59,638 bases of DNA from a virus, in IMG/VR virus record IMGVR_UViG_3300044645_001220, positions 1-59,638 of that record. One strand, written 5' to 3'. The notes beneath the pieces were generated by a model. It ran no database searches, was not told where the DNA came from, and worked only from the letters and a program-made list of their open reading frames with translations. Position numbers and translations under genes: made by a program. Each line of letters begins with the position of its first letter. Position 1 is the first letter of the stretch. Of the stretch, positions 5,876 to 13,775 are shown piece after piece.

Positions 5876-7246
5876 ATGGATCTTCGCGACTTACTTGCCG
5901 ACAAGTCAGGCATCGACGACGGTACTGTCGGGACCGCACCAGTGCAGGCGACTCCAACCAAGTTCAGCCTGCACCATGACGAATGGTCGCAGCGACGGGG
6001 TTCCGAATTGTTCCAGGGCAGCGAGGAATTGCAGGGTATCTTCTCCGCTGTTGACGGCGACATCGCAGAGACGGCGACGACCGACTTCCGTGGTGGTGCT
6101 TTCGAGTATCGCCCCAAGCAGTCGGACAACTGCACCAATCCGCGACTCGCCAAGTACATGCAAGCCCTCATGGATACCGAGGAGTTCCGCCAGCTTCGCA
6201 CTGTCACAGTCGGCGACGAGAATGCCAGCGAGATTGCGGCCCTTAAGTTTGCGTCAGGGTTCGCAAAAGTCATGGAGGAAGTCACCGAGGAGCAGGCCGC
6301 TACCGATAAGGGCGAGGTCGCTATCGACGTTCAGGCTGTTCGTGCCGCGATGGACGCCAGCCAAGCCATCGATCAGTACGAGGATGTTCGCGACTCCCTT
6401 CCCGGTATGGGTGGCGATCCCGCTGGGGCCAAGCCAATTACGCAGGAAGCAGTAGCCGGTTTGTTCGGCAAGATCCGCAAGAGTTCGATGCTCATGGGAA
6501 TCATGCGACTGGCAGGACGCTACCGCCGCATCGCCCAGTCTGCCCAGCGCCGCAAGGTTCCAGTCGGCATCGACGATGTTGTCGGCGTGCATCAGTCAGG
6601 CGACATCGGAAAGCTACTGCCGTCAGAGCTTGGCCGATTGTCCGACCCGATGTTCGAGGACGATACCATGCGACGTATCGTAGAGAACGCCGCCCAGTGT
6701 CGCGAGCATTGCGGTAACGAGTCAGTAGGCAAGGGTCCGATTGTCGTGATCGTTGACGAGACTGGCAGCATGACCAACAACGATAACATCTACCACGCAA
6801 AAGCGTTCGCCCTCAGTCTGTACTGGGTGGCGAGCAGCCAGAAGCGATGGTGCTGTCTGGTTGGCTACGCCGGGGAGGGTATGAATGTTCTTGTCATCCC
6901 TCCTGGTGCCAACAAGACCGACCAAGTTCTTGAGTGGCTGGAGCATTTCGAGAACGGTGCAACGAATCTTTGCATCCCAGTCGATAAGCTACCCGCCGCA
7001 TGGAGTTCGTTCGGCTGTCCGAAGGGGCAGACCGACATCGTTCAGATCACCGACGCCATCTGCCGCATCCCTGCGGAGACTGTCGCCAGATTCAACACCT
7101 GGAAAAAGCAGGAGCAGGTTCGGTTCCTCACGATCGTAATCGCCGAGGCAGCAGGAGAAGCCGCCAAGATTAGCGACGATTGCTGGGTGTATAATTCAAT
7201 GGCCGCAGGCAGTGACGCCATCAACGACATTCTCAGAAAGGTGTAA
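5876..7246 (+). CDS. ViaA/CoxE-like VWA-domain protein
   Basis: 456 residues. The N-terminal half is helical with acidic stretches. The VWA domain begins near residue 285 with VVIVDETGSM, where Asp294, Thr296 and Ser298 form the MIDAS DxTxS, and Thr363 (NGATNL) is the third metal ligand. Spacing and neighbour match ViaA, the partner of RavA. VWA-MoxR pairs use the MIDAS to grip a client that the ATPase remodels. The start ATG follows AGGAGAATCACT. The next gene starts two bases after the stop, so translation is coupled. Confidence 0.85.
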   Translation: MDLRDLLADKSGIDDGTVGTAPVQATPTKFSLHHDEWSQRRGSELFQGSEELQGIFSAVDGDIAETATTDFRGGAFEYRPKQSDNCTNPRLAKYMQALMDTEEFRQLRTVTVGDENASEIAALKFASGFAKVMEEVTEEQAATDKGEVAIDVQAVRAAMDASQAIDQYEDVRDSLPGMGGDPAGAKPITQEAVAGLFGKIRKSSMLMGIMRLAGRYRRIAQSAQRRKVPVGIDDVVGVHQSGDIGKLLPSELGRLSDPMFEDDTMRRIVENAAQCREHCGNESVGKGPIVVIVDETGSMTNNDNIYHAKAFALSLYWVASSQKRWCCLVGYAGEGMNVLVIPPGANKTDQVLEWLEHFENGATNLCIPVDKLPAAWSSFGCPKGQTDIVQITDAICRIPAETVARFNTWKKQEQVRFLTIVIAEAAGEAAKISDDCWVYNSMAAGSDAINDILRKV

Positions 7247-7248
7247 GC

Positions 7249-7605
7249 ATGGCAAAGTTCCAGCGATACAACTTCGATACCATGACGCCGCAGGAAAGTC
7301 GCAACGTAATCGGCAAGCGATTGCTAGCCTGCGGTGTCAAGTACGTCAACGTCAGGCATGACCCTTCCCTGCCCGACCGCACTACCGATGTTCTGGTTCA
7401 GGGCATCATGGCCGATATGAACCTCAGCACCGACGAGTTCAAGCCGTACTGGGAAAACTTCTGCGCAGCGTCCAACGCATTCCACGATGGCACTATCCAG
7501 AAGGCGATTGCCCAAGCAGTTACCATGACCGATGCAATTCAGTACGAGATTTCACCGTTCAGCAATGATAAGGTTGCGATCAAGCCAATCGGCTACATCA
7601 AATAG
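7249..7605 (+). CDS. Hypothetical protein
   Basis: 118 residues, not recognised. It starts two bases after the VWA stop, indicating translational coupling and a possible role with the MoxR-VWA module. Soluble, with no membrane segment. Confidence 0.7.
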   Translation: MAKFQRYNFDTMTPQESRNVIGKRLLACGVKYVNVRHDPSLPDRTTDVLVQGIMADMNLSTDEFKPYWENFCAASNAFHDGTIQKAIAQAVTMTDAIQYEISPFSNDKVAIKPIGYIK

Positions 7606-7614
7606 GAGGCAGCT

Positions 7615-7887
7615 ATGGGTTCAAGGATTTTTGTGAAGCATCGCCGAACGCATGAGATCGTCGAACTGATGAAGGGCCGTGGCCATCGCCATCCCAAGTG
7701 GGTTTACAAGCAGATGGGCCTGAAGTCGGAAGAGGATATTCAGTGCGTGATTCGGTTCGTTGACGAGCCAGTCGCAAAGAAAAGCAGGAAGGACATGGAT
7801 GTTCTTGAAGCCCTGCTCGAAGAGTCTGGCGGTGAGTATGACAGCATTGGTGTTCTTGTCATCAGAGAGGAGGTGCCAAGTGCCTGA
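7615..7887 (+). CDS. Hypothetical basic protein
   Basis: 90 residues after a good AGGAGG site. The N-terminal half is basic and His-rich (KHRRTHE, RGHRHPKW), which could bind nucleic acid, and the C-terminal half is acidic. Not recognised. Its stop overlaps the start of a tiny membrane protein. Confidence 0.7.
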   Translation: MGSRIFVKHRRTHEIVELMKGRGHRHPKWVYKQMGLKSEEDIQCVIRFVDEPVAKKSRKDMDVLEALLEESGGEYDSIGVLVIREEVPSA

Positions 7888-7969
7888 CCCCCAGCCGTGG
7901 TATATCAAACTCGGTTCGTGTCTTGTTGTTCTGTTCTGGATTGCTTTCTATCTCTGGTTCAGCCAGTAA
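7880..7969 (+). CDS. 29-residue single-pass membrane protein
   Basis: GTG start eight bases after GAGGAGG, overlapping the upstream stop. The product begins MPDPQPWYIKLG and then has a hydrophobic segment of about 17 residues (CLVVLFWIAFYLWF) ending FSQ. The length, SD and overlap support a real small membrane protein; it could be a holin-like or superinfection-exclusion peptide, but nothing in the sequence decides this. Confidence 0.55.
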   Translation: MPDPQPWYIKLGSCLVVLFWIAFYLWFSQ

Positions 7970-7978
7970 GGGGGAACG

Positions 7979-8257
7979 ATGGTTGTCGATGTTGCGTTTA
8001 GAGTTTGGAGAAGCGTCGAAGAAACTCCGAAGGGCGAGCAGTCCAGCGAGACGTTTGCAGACGTAGAGTCTGCGGCAGCGACCGCCTGCAAGTGGAATCG
8101 CAAGTCGAAGGCAACGCTTCATATAGTCATGCTTCGAGCAGACGGATCGATCGTGACTGACAGGGTTGCAATCACCACGACCAGAGCCACGAAGACGGCC
8201 TTGTCGATGGTGAAGAAGGCGGCTCTCGCTGGGGAGATTGACTTCGACGGCGAGTGA
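7979..8257 (+). CDS. Hypothetical protein
   Basis: 92 residues after GGGGGAACG. Pattern of short strands and helices; not recognised. Part of the tightly packed string of small early genes. Confidence 0.65.
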   Translation: MVVDVAFRVWRSVEETPKGEQSSETFADVESAAATACKWNRKSKATLHIVMLRADGSIVTDRVAITTTRATKTALSMVKKAALAGEIDFDGE

Positions 8258-8275
8258 GTTTTAGTTTCGTTCACG

Positions 8276-8286
8276 TTCACGGAGAA
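8276..8286 (+). promoter_or_regulatory. ANGGA leader over RBS
   Basis: TTC-ACGGA-GAA, with the TTCACGTTCA upstream box; the variable N of ANGGA is C here. Confidence 0.45.
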
Positions 8287-8291
8287 AGGCG

Positions 8292-8459
8292 ATGGACAAG
8301 TCAATCAAAGTCGGAACGCTGGTTAAGACGGAATGCAAGTGGGGAAACCCATCAAGGGTTGATAGAGTCGCAAGCATCACCGTCAACTCTCTCGGAACTA
8401 CGATCTATATCCTCAGAAACGGAGGATGTTTTTCTGCCAGGGAGCTTTCGATCGTCTGA
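8292..8459 (+). CDS. 55-residue beta-rich hypothetical protein
   Basis: Short frame beginning MDKSIKVGTLVKTE and ending ARELSIV. Alternating hydrophobic strands with a KVGTLVK opening resemble a small SH3/KOW barrel. The start is fixed by the shared leader ACGGAGAAAGGCG. Confidence 0.6.
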   Translation: MDKSIKVGTLVKTECKWGNPSRVDRVASITVNSLGTTIYILRNGGCFSARELSIV

Positions 8460-8496
8460 CTTTTTCAATGGCTCATTCATTTAGAGAAAGGGAATC

Positions 8497-8883
8497 ATGG
8501 GCAAGAAAGCATTGGTATTTGACGACAATCGAGGGCTTGTTTACGGGGTCATGGCCAACTGGGCAGAGGCAAGTTGCCCTGTGCTACAACTTGCAGGCGA
8601 ACCGACTTCGCCCGACGAATGGGAGTGGGTGTCAACTCCGTTTCAGGTAGCCGACTTCCGCCACGATCCGCATGATGCACTTCGATGGGCGATGGACGAC
8701 TCTTCATCCCCTTGGGACAGCACCGGAGACGATGAAGCAGACAGCGACTCGCTTGAGAAAGCGGTAGCGGCAGCGAAGTGGTATAACGAAGACGGAACTC
8801 CAGACGAAGATGATTCCATCAGCAAGGAGGCAGACTGGGTTGCGGAAGGAATCATCACGAAGATCCTGAGCGAAGACAAGTAA
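8497..8883 (+). CDS. Hypothetical acidic protein
   Basis: 128 residues, strongly acidic in the second half (GDDEADSD, DGTPDEDD). Not recognised. Acidic phage early proteins are sometimes DNA mimics, but no specific resemblance is seen. Confidence 0.7.
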   Translation: MGKKALVFDDNRGLVYGVMANWAEASCPVLQLAGEPTSPDEWEWVSTPFQVADFRHDPHDALRWAMDDSSSPWDSTGDDEADSDSLEKAVAAAKWYNEDGTPDEDDSISKEADWVAEGIITKILSEDK

Positions 8884-8888
8884 CCACA

Positions 8889-8909
8889 AGGGCCGGGGCC
8901 TCCAGCGTT
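8889..8909 (+). other. Half copy of the 9175 terminator
   Basis: GCCGGGGCCTCCAGCGTTTT repeats the 5' arm and loop of the downstream terminator (9172-9191), but the 3' arm is missing. It is probably a duplication relic. Confidence 0.5.
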
Positions 8910-8936
8910 TTTTTGAAACCACTTTTGGAGAATAGG

Positions 8937-9146
8937 ATGAAGTTTGAAAACAAGCTAGAACTAGAAATTCAAAAACTAAAGATTGGGCAGTCGTATTCGT
9001 GGAGCCTAGACTGGACAACGAAGGTTACGCGGGCCGCAACGCATCTGTACTGCGTGAGTGTAAAAGCACCACAATTTGAAAAAGCAGCAGAGTTTACGGG
9101 TTCGCTGAGTTTCTCCTGCGATAAACTGCGAGCGTGGATTCGATGA
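8937..9146 (+). CDS. Hypothetical protein
   Basis: 69 residues, starting at the ATG after TGGAGAATAGG. Charged N-terminal helix followed by a beta-rich part. Last gene of the early block, followed by a strong terminator. Not recognised. Confidence 0.6.
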   Translation: MKFENKLELEIQKLKIGQSYSWSLDWTTKVTRAATHLYCVSVKAPQFEKAAEFTGSLSFSCDKLRAWIR

Positions 9147-9174
9147 TAAGCCACGAAGGAAACAAAAATAGCCG

Positions 9175-9207
9175 GGGCCTCCAGTGTTTTGCTGGAGGCC
9201 CTTTTTT
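9175..9207. terminator. Bidirectional rho-independent terminator
   Basis: GGGCCTCCAG pairs perfectly with CTGGAGGCCC around TGTTTTG, followed by six T rightward; leftward it is followed by a T-rich stretch. It separates the early block from the convergent recombinase gene. Confidence 0.92.
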
Positions 9208-9210
9208 ATT

Positions 9211-10170
9211 TCACGGCGAGATCATCTGAAACTCTTTCGGCTTGAACTGCTTTCTCGCTCGACGCTGACCGATCGCGAGTGCCTCATGGAGGTTGTGAGA
9301 GGCAAGCATCGCCGCCGCAATATCGGGACGGCTTGACGCCAGACATTCGCTGACCTTCTGGTAGTTCGCATACACTTCTGGATTGCGTAGCTGGTTGGGG
9401 TCAGTCACCTTCAGGATTCGGTAGCACAGTTCAGGTGCAATCATCCTCCTGAAGCCGTTGCCGTGGGCAAACCCCTCGGTTTCTCTATTGCGATTGGCAG
9501 GCATCAGGTTGATATGCTTGCTGCATTCTGCATCAATCTCGTGGCACGTTCGGTATTCGAGCAGCCACCATTCAGCGAGCTTCTTTGCAGCCTGCCTTGC
9601 TGGTTCGTCCCAGTACAAAACGCGACCGCTCTTTTTTCCCTCAACCCTTATGCCGAATGGGCAGTTCTTCCCACGAAACGCACTTGCATATACGCCCATG
9701 CGGATTCTTTGCTGGAGTCCCTGCCTCGTGCGCGAAGAGATCATCGACGCCTCAAGCTGCGCGAGAGCAGCCATCATCGACAGCATGAAGTCGCCCATCG
9801 GAGTACCGACTGACACGCTACAGCCACGCATATCGACGATATGCACGCTGATTTGATTGCTCTTGAACCACGACATCAGGCGAACAAAGTCTTCCATCGA
9901 TCGCCACATTCGGTCCAGCTTGTCGATAATCAGGTGATCCCCAGGCTTCATGACTGCAATGAGAGCCTTCCCGGCAGGGCGCTCAGCGAATCGAAACTTC
10001 GACGCCGAGCATTGCTTGCCGTCCTGGTGAATCCCTCCCCACGCTACGCCACTGGCCTTCAACATCATGCCGTAGTAGCCCTCGATCCGGTGGGCTTGGG
10101 CAGAAATCGATTCCCCCTCCTGGAATCCCTCCAAGTGGCTAATCCTTGCGTACCCGTATGCCGTCGCCAT
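9211..10170 (-). CDS. Serine recombinase (resolvase/invertase family)
   Basis: 319 residues. The N-terminal catalytic domain shows YARIS (nucleophile Ser11), RPAGKALI, DHLIIDKLDRMWRS (Arg87, Arg90) and SVGTPMGDFMLSMMAALAQLE, the E-helix region. The C-terminal part of about 170 residues has no Cys-rich zinc ribbon, so it is not a typical large serine integrase and may carry a divergent DNA-binding domain. It could integrate the phage, invert DNA or resolve multimers. It is co-transcribed behind a small HTH gene whose end overlaps its start by 32 bp, resembling a recombinase with its control factor. The catalytic assignment is firm. Confidence 0.9.
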   Translation of the reverse strand: MATAYGYARISHLEGFQEGESISAQAHRIEGYYGMMLKASGVAWGGIHQDGKQCSASKFRFAERPAGKALIAVMKPGDHLIIDKLDRMWRSMEDFVRLMSWFKSNQISVHIVDMRGCSVSVGTPMGDFMLSMMAALAQLEASMISSRTRQGLQQRIRMGVYASAFRGKNCPFGIRVEGKKSGRVLYWDEPARQAAKKLAEWWLLEYRTCHEIDAECSKHINLMPANRNRETEGFAHGNGFRRMIAPELCYRILKVTDPNQLRNPEVYANYQKVSECLASSRPDIAAAMLASHNLHEALAIGQRRARKQFKPKEFQMISP

Positions 10171-10414
10171 TCCTCACCCCTTTCTCTTTGGTGATGTTTT
10201 CCACAAAACTCTCGTACATCTTCAGGCTTGACGCCATTCCGCCAGGAAGGGTCACTGTTTCCAGTTTCACATAAACGTCTGCACCCCTGATCTTCGTCCC
10301 CTTTATCGCCCATCGTCGGACGGAAGCATAAGAGTGGGGGTACGGAAGTATCTTTGCTAGATCGCGGAGAAGCAACAATCGATCCTGCTCAGTGCCGCCA
10401 GTCGATTCCGCCAT
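10139..10414 (-). CDS. Small wHTH protein, DUF1580/excisionase-like
   Basis: 91 residues. The pattern LLRDLAKILP, then SVRRWAIKGTKIRG, then VKLETVTLPGG, then a final helix, matches MerR/excisionase-type winged helices and in particular DUF1580, a family I associate with planctomycetes. Its position ahead of and overlapping the recombinase suggests a recombination directionality or control factor. The family link is by eye. Confidence 0.6.
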   Translation of the reverse strand: MAESTGGTEQDRLLLLRDLAKILPYPHSYASVRRWAIKGTKIRGADVYVKLETVTLPGGMASSLKMYESFVENITKEKGVRNGDGIRVRKD

Positions 10415-10455
10415 TGCGACTCTCCGTCTTGCGAAAACTTGAATTTGCTTCCATA

Positions 10456-10484
10456 TTCTTAAATCAAATGGCGTTTAGTGTCAA
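10456..10484 (-). promoter_or_regulatory. Sigma70-type promoter for the recombinase operon
   Basis: Minus-strand TTGACA (10484-10479), 17-bp spacer, TAAGAA (10461-10456), about 40 bp before the HTH gene start. Confidence 0.75.
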
Positions 10485-10556
10485 GCGATTTCTTTCTCTG
10501 GCAAATTGTGGCTAGGCTTTCGGCATTGGTGACAACAAAACCACTGGAGAAACCGA

Positions 10557-11678
10557 ATGTCTGGCGAAGAAGAACTCGACGGCGAAGTAGGATCTGCATT
10601 CACTGACGCAATGTCAGTCGCTCAAGGCGAACAGCCGCAGGCCACCCCCGATGTTCCGCCAGAGGCACCTCCAGAGGCACCGCAGCAGCCCGACTATTCC
10701 GATCTTGTAGGGCTGGCTCAGCAAGTCGGCATGAGGGTTGACGGAAATGTTGACCCAGCACAGATGGCAAGGGAAGCACTGGCGGAACTGCAACGTCAGC
10801 GACCATACGTCGATTACGCAAGGCAGATTGCCCCGCACGCGCAGGAGTTCAATGCCTACCTTCAGCAGAGAACCCAGGCCCAGCAGCCACAACCCACCCA
10901 GCAACCACAGCAGAATGAATTTGACCCAGACGAATATCTCAACCAGCAATGGGGCGCTCCAGGGTGGTCCCCAAACTGGGACGAAGCGGTTCGCCGTGGG
11001 GTAGTGCAGCAAGACCCAGACAGCGGCCTCTATGTTGCGGCCCAGGGATACGAGGTAGCGACGGCCAGCCTTGTCGCGGAAATGAATCAAGCACGAGCAG
11101 CCCAGCTTGCCCAGTGGCAGCAGCTTGGAAAGCAGAATCCATACCAGTCGTTCTACAAGGCGGTTCAAGAACCACTTCGCCGACAGTGGCAGAACGATGT
11201 CAAGTCAGAGATCGAGAAGTATTTCTCGCAACAAAGAACCCAGACTGCGATCGAGCAGTTTGAATCCCAGAACGCAGGGTGGCTTTACAGTCAGGATGCG
11301 TTCGGGAATGTCTCCGCTTCCCAGGATGGGCAGCGTTTATTTGATGAACTGCGAACCCTTCAGGACGCCGGGGTGCAAGATCCTCAGACGAGGCTCAACA
11401 TTGCACTCCGATCGACAGGACTCGCAGCCAAGGTATCGGGGTTGCAATCGCCGCAACAGGTTCCCGCACAAGCGGCACCTCAAGCGGCACCAGTGGCAAA
11501 CCAAGCCGCTACTCCGGGGCAGCAACCCTTTTTGAGATCCGCCCTGGAACGAGCCAGCCATGCTCCCCAGATGCAGCCGGGTGTTGGTCAAACCCCGCCT
11601 GCTGAATCTGTGCTGATAACTGAAGGCGAACTGAAAAACATGTTCGCGAATGAGTTCCGCAGAACAAGAGGTGCATGA
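10557..11678 (+). CDS. Scaffolding-like protein
   Basis: 373 residues, Gln/Pro/Ala-rich with an acidic N-terminus, a helical central region (about 140-270) and a low-complexity C-terminal linker ending in a short charged helix (ELKNMFANEFRRTRG). Low complexity, high Gln and a position overlapping the capsid gene start are typical of capsid scaffolds. Assembly scaffolds guide procapsid formation and then leave. Function is inferred from context. A one-mismatch copy of the ACTGACA palindrome lies in codons 16-21. Confidence 0.7.
   Translation: MSGEEELDGEVGSAFTDAMSVAQGEQPQATPDVPPEAPPEAPQQPDYSDLVGLAQQVGMRVDGNVDPAQMAREALAELQRQRPYVDYARQIAPHAQEFNAYLQQRTQAQQPQPTQQPQQNEFDPDEYLNQQWGAPGWSPNWDEAVRRGVVQQDPDSGLYVAAQGYEVATASLVAEMNQARAAQLAQWQQLGKQNPYQSFYKAVQEPLRRQWQNDVKSEIEKYFSQQRTQTAIEQFESQNAGWLYSQDAFGNVSASQDGQRLFDELRTLQDAGVQDPQTRLNIALRSTGLAAKVSGLQSPQQVPAQAAPQAAPVANQAATPGQQPFLRSALERASHAPQMQPGVGQTPPAESVLITEGELKNMFANEFRRTRGA
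10602..10618. promoter_or_regulatory. Near-palindrome ACTGACG-CAA-TGTCAGT
   Basis: One mismatch to the dispersed 17-bp palindrome, 45 bp inside the first virion gene: a place where a bound repressor could block transcription. Confidence 0.5.
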
Positions 11679-12787
11679 TGGCTGACGAATGGATTGGAAT
11701 AGTAAAGACGACTCAACCCAAGTACATGAAAGGTGCTTCGGATTTGACGATCCGCAAGCGACTTTTCCTGGCGATGCTTCAGAAGCGGGGCCGCATCGAG
11801 ACGAATCATTCCGGTACGGAACTGCGATGGCAGGCTGAATACTCTCAGCCTCCCGTACAGACGCACGCTGACGGTGGTGTCGTGGATTTCTCCAACCACG
11901 ATGCCTTTAAGCAGCTTGCGATTGACTGGCGTGGGTACTACGCGACCGACACCATGTCCCGCAAGCAGCAGGAAATGAACAAGGGCAATGAAGCCCTCAT
12001 CAACCTGTTCCAAACCAAGTCCAACCGACTTCAGAAAGCGATCACCGATACGTTCTCGGCAGAGCTTTACAAGGACGGGGAAGCAGCAGGCCGCGAGTCT
12101 GCAATCCACGGCCTCGAAACTTTTCTGGCCGGTTCGGCCACCGCCGCCGATAAGGTCGCCCGACCGAACGATAGCTACGGCTTGACCGCACTATCCACGG
12201 TTCCCGGTGCGGCTGGTGGTGCGTGGTCGAGCGGCCTTGCGACTCCCAACAATGCCGCCATCGGGACCGACTGGCCCGATGGGCAGGGAGATTCCGAGTA
12301 CGATTACCTCTCACCAAAGTTGGTGAACTGGAGTAGCACCAACTGGGGAACAAGCTCGACCGCATGGGAAGACAACGCTTGGCGCGTGGTTTCTCAGACG
12401 ATCACTTGGCTCACCACGACTGGCGGCGAAGACGGAATGCCTCAGTATTTCGGCTTGGCCTCCAATCTTTTCCAGGGGTACAAGAACGCTCAGGAAGTCA
12501 AGACTCGCATCATGGTTCCTCACAAGGAAGCAAGCGATCTCGGCTTCGGTCAGGCTCTCAACCAGGACGGGTGTGCCCTGTACTCGGACTTCGATTGTCC
12601 AGTCAATACTGGCTACGCCCTGAACCTTGCACACATTACTGTGTGCAGCCTGTTCCCCCAACTCCTGTGGATGGAAGGTCCAGACAAAGATCCTCGATCT
12701 CTGTGGTCCTACCTCTGGGGCGTCGGGTTCTACGGCAACGTCAAGTACCAGCCAAAGCACGTTGCCAAGCTGTTCAACTACGCCTGA
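11675..12787 (+). CDS. Major capsid protein
   Basis: 370 residues. It follows the scaffold gene with an ATGA overlap (11675-11678). Composition and layout fit an HK97-fold capsid protein: a helical N-arm with KRLFLAMLQKRGR, a long spine helix (about 95-140, KQQEMNKGNEALINLFQ), glycine-rich loops, and a late conserved-looking VNTGYALNLAHITVCSLFP strand. About 415 copies would form a T=7 shell, but no triangulation number can be read here. No N-terminal protease domain or adjacent protease gene was recognised. Confidence 0.8.
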   Translation: MMADEWIGIVKTTQPKYMKGASDLTIRKRLFLAMLQKRGRIETNHSGTELRWQAEYSQPPVQTHADGGVVDFSNHDAFKQLAIDWRGYYATDTMSRKQQEMNKGNEALINLFQTKSNRLQKAITDTFSAELYKDGEAAGRESAIHGLETFLAGSATAADKVARPNDSYGLTALSTVPGAAGGAWSSGLATPNNAAIGTDWPDGQGDSEYDYLSPKLVNWSSTNWGTSSTAWEDNAWRVVSQTITWLTTTGGEDGMPQYFGLASNLFQGYKNAQEVKTRIMVPHKEASDLGFGQALNQDGCALYSDFDCPVNTGYALNLAHITVCSLFPQLLWMEGPDKDPRSLWSYLWGVGFYGNVKYQPKHVAKLFNYA

Positions 12788-12845
12788 TCGATAGCGATCC
12801 GGCGAGTTTGGTTACGATTCACAAGAGTTTTCTGGAGACAAGACT

Positions 12846-13481
12846 ATGAGTACGGTAACTGTGCTGCCCAAGCAGGGGCAGACCTTCTTCGGGGGAGAAG
12901 TCCCCTCGGCAACGGCCTTCGGGCAGACCGTTGCACTGGAAGGTACGGTCAAGGAATGGCCCGACAACATCACCGTGGCAGGGCAGGGGGCCGATGGCCG
13001 TCGATCCGGTCGCACTCGGCACTCGCTTCTGGTTCGCAACACGGCGACCGTCAAGCTCCTGCCAAAGCGGGTGGTCAAGTGGCAGAGCGGGTTTCGCGGA
13101 CGGCGCGTAAACGGCTACTGCAACGTGTCTGACGAAGGGGTTGCCGGTGTGGTTGACGATGCAGTCGCCAGCGATGGCGTTGCAATCGGCGACCTTTTCT
13201 GGCTGTACCGCAGGGGTCCGACGATTGTGCGTACCGCATTGGATACGACCAACTCGCCAGTGGCCCTCGATGATATGCTGCTGGCAATTACCGCCGCAGC
13301 GAGTACGTCGACCACGGCTGGTCGCGTCTATCCCTGGACGGGATTGACTTCCACTGTCACCCAAACCACGGACGGAACCCAGTCTCGGCGCACGATCAAC
13401 AGGATCGGGCGAGCTATGTCGGCGACCACCAGCGGCAATACCGACAGCGACATCCTTGTCGATCTGATGCTTGACGACTGA
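12846..13481 (+). CDS. Capsid decoration/stabilisation-like protein
   Basis: 211 residues, rich in Thr, Ser, Val and Gly, strand-forming, following the capsid gene after TCTGGAGACAAG. That position and composition fit a head decoration protein. Not matched to a named family. A terminator follows directly. Confidence 0.55.
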   Translation: MSTVTVLPKQGQTFFGGEVPSATAFGQTVALEGTVKEWPDNITVAGQGADGRRSGRTRHSLLVRNTATVKLLPKRVVKWQSGFRGRRVNGYCNVSDEGVAGVVDDAVASDGVAIGDLFWLYRRGPTIVRTALDTTNSPVALDDMLLAITAAASTSTTAGRVYPWTGLTSTVTQTTDGTQSRRTINRIGRAMSATTSGNTDSDILVDLMLDD

Positions 13482-13504
13482 TCTCGACTGTGCGGATAAT
13501 CGTG

Positions 13505-13534
13505 AACCCTCCTCGGAAACGGGGAGGGTTTTTT
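13505..13534 (+). terminator. Rho-independent terminator
   Basis: AACCCTCC pairs with GGAGGGTT around a 10-nt loop, continuing into TTTT. It would make scaffold-capsid-decoration a separately ended, highly expressed transcript. Confidence 0.85.
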
Positions 13535-13547
13535 ATGAGAGGAATCT

Positions 13548-13775
13548 ATGGCAATCGACGACAACAAACTCGATCATTGGTTCGGGCGAGTGGACCTTTC
13601 CGCTCTCACGGAAGATCAAAACAAAAAGATCGAACGCATCCGAGCGTCCTGCAAACTTGCAGCCGAATCAATCCTGAGAAACACTGAAGGCTGTGCCGAC
13701 CAGTCTTCGGCAATCCGCGAAGTGCGGAACGCCATGAGTACGGCAGTCAATCTAGTTATCCGGGGAAAGCAGTGA
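13548..13775 (+). CDS. Acb2/Tad1-type domain protein (anti-CBASS/anti-Thoeris candidate)
   Basis: 75 residues. The pattern IERIRASCKLAAESILRN, then CADQSSAIREVRNAMSTA, then NLVI, fits the short two-helix Acb2/Tad1 domain found in many phages (IR-A-LA-I, then AIR-VREA-AN-AI). Known members oligomerise and sequester cyclic nucleotide or gcADPR signals made by CBASS or Thoeris. Start ATG follows GAGGAATCT. It overlaps the next gene by 4 bp. Similarity is by eye over a small domain, and ligand-binding residues cannot be judged without a structure-based alignment. Confidence 0.6.
   Translation: MAIDDNKLDHWFGRVDLSALTEDQNKKIERIRASCKLAAESILRNTEGCADQSSAIREVRNAMSTAVNLVIRGKQ

Noticed and set aside
5661-6455. 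264-codon Arg/Ser-rich rightward frame across the ATPase-VWA junction
   Set aside because: It overlaps two clearly recognised genes in another frame and has shadow-like composition.
9841-10194. Rightward frames opposite the recombinase
   Set aside because: They are antisense shadows of a gene with a clear catalytic domain and its own promoter and terminator.
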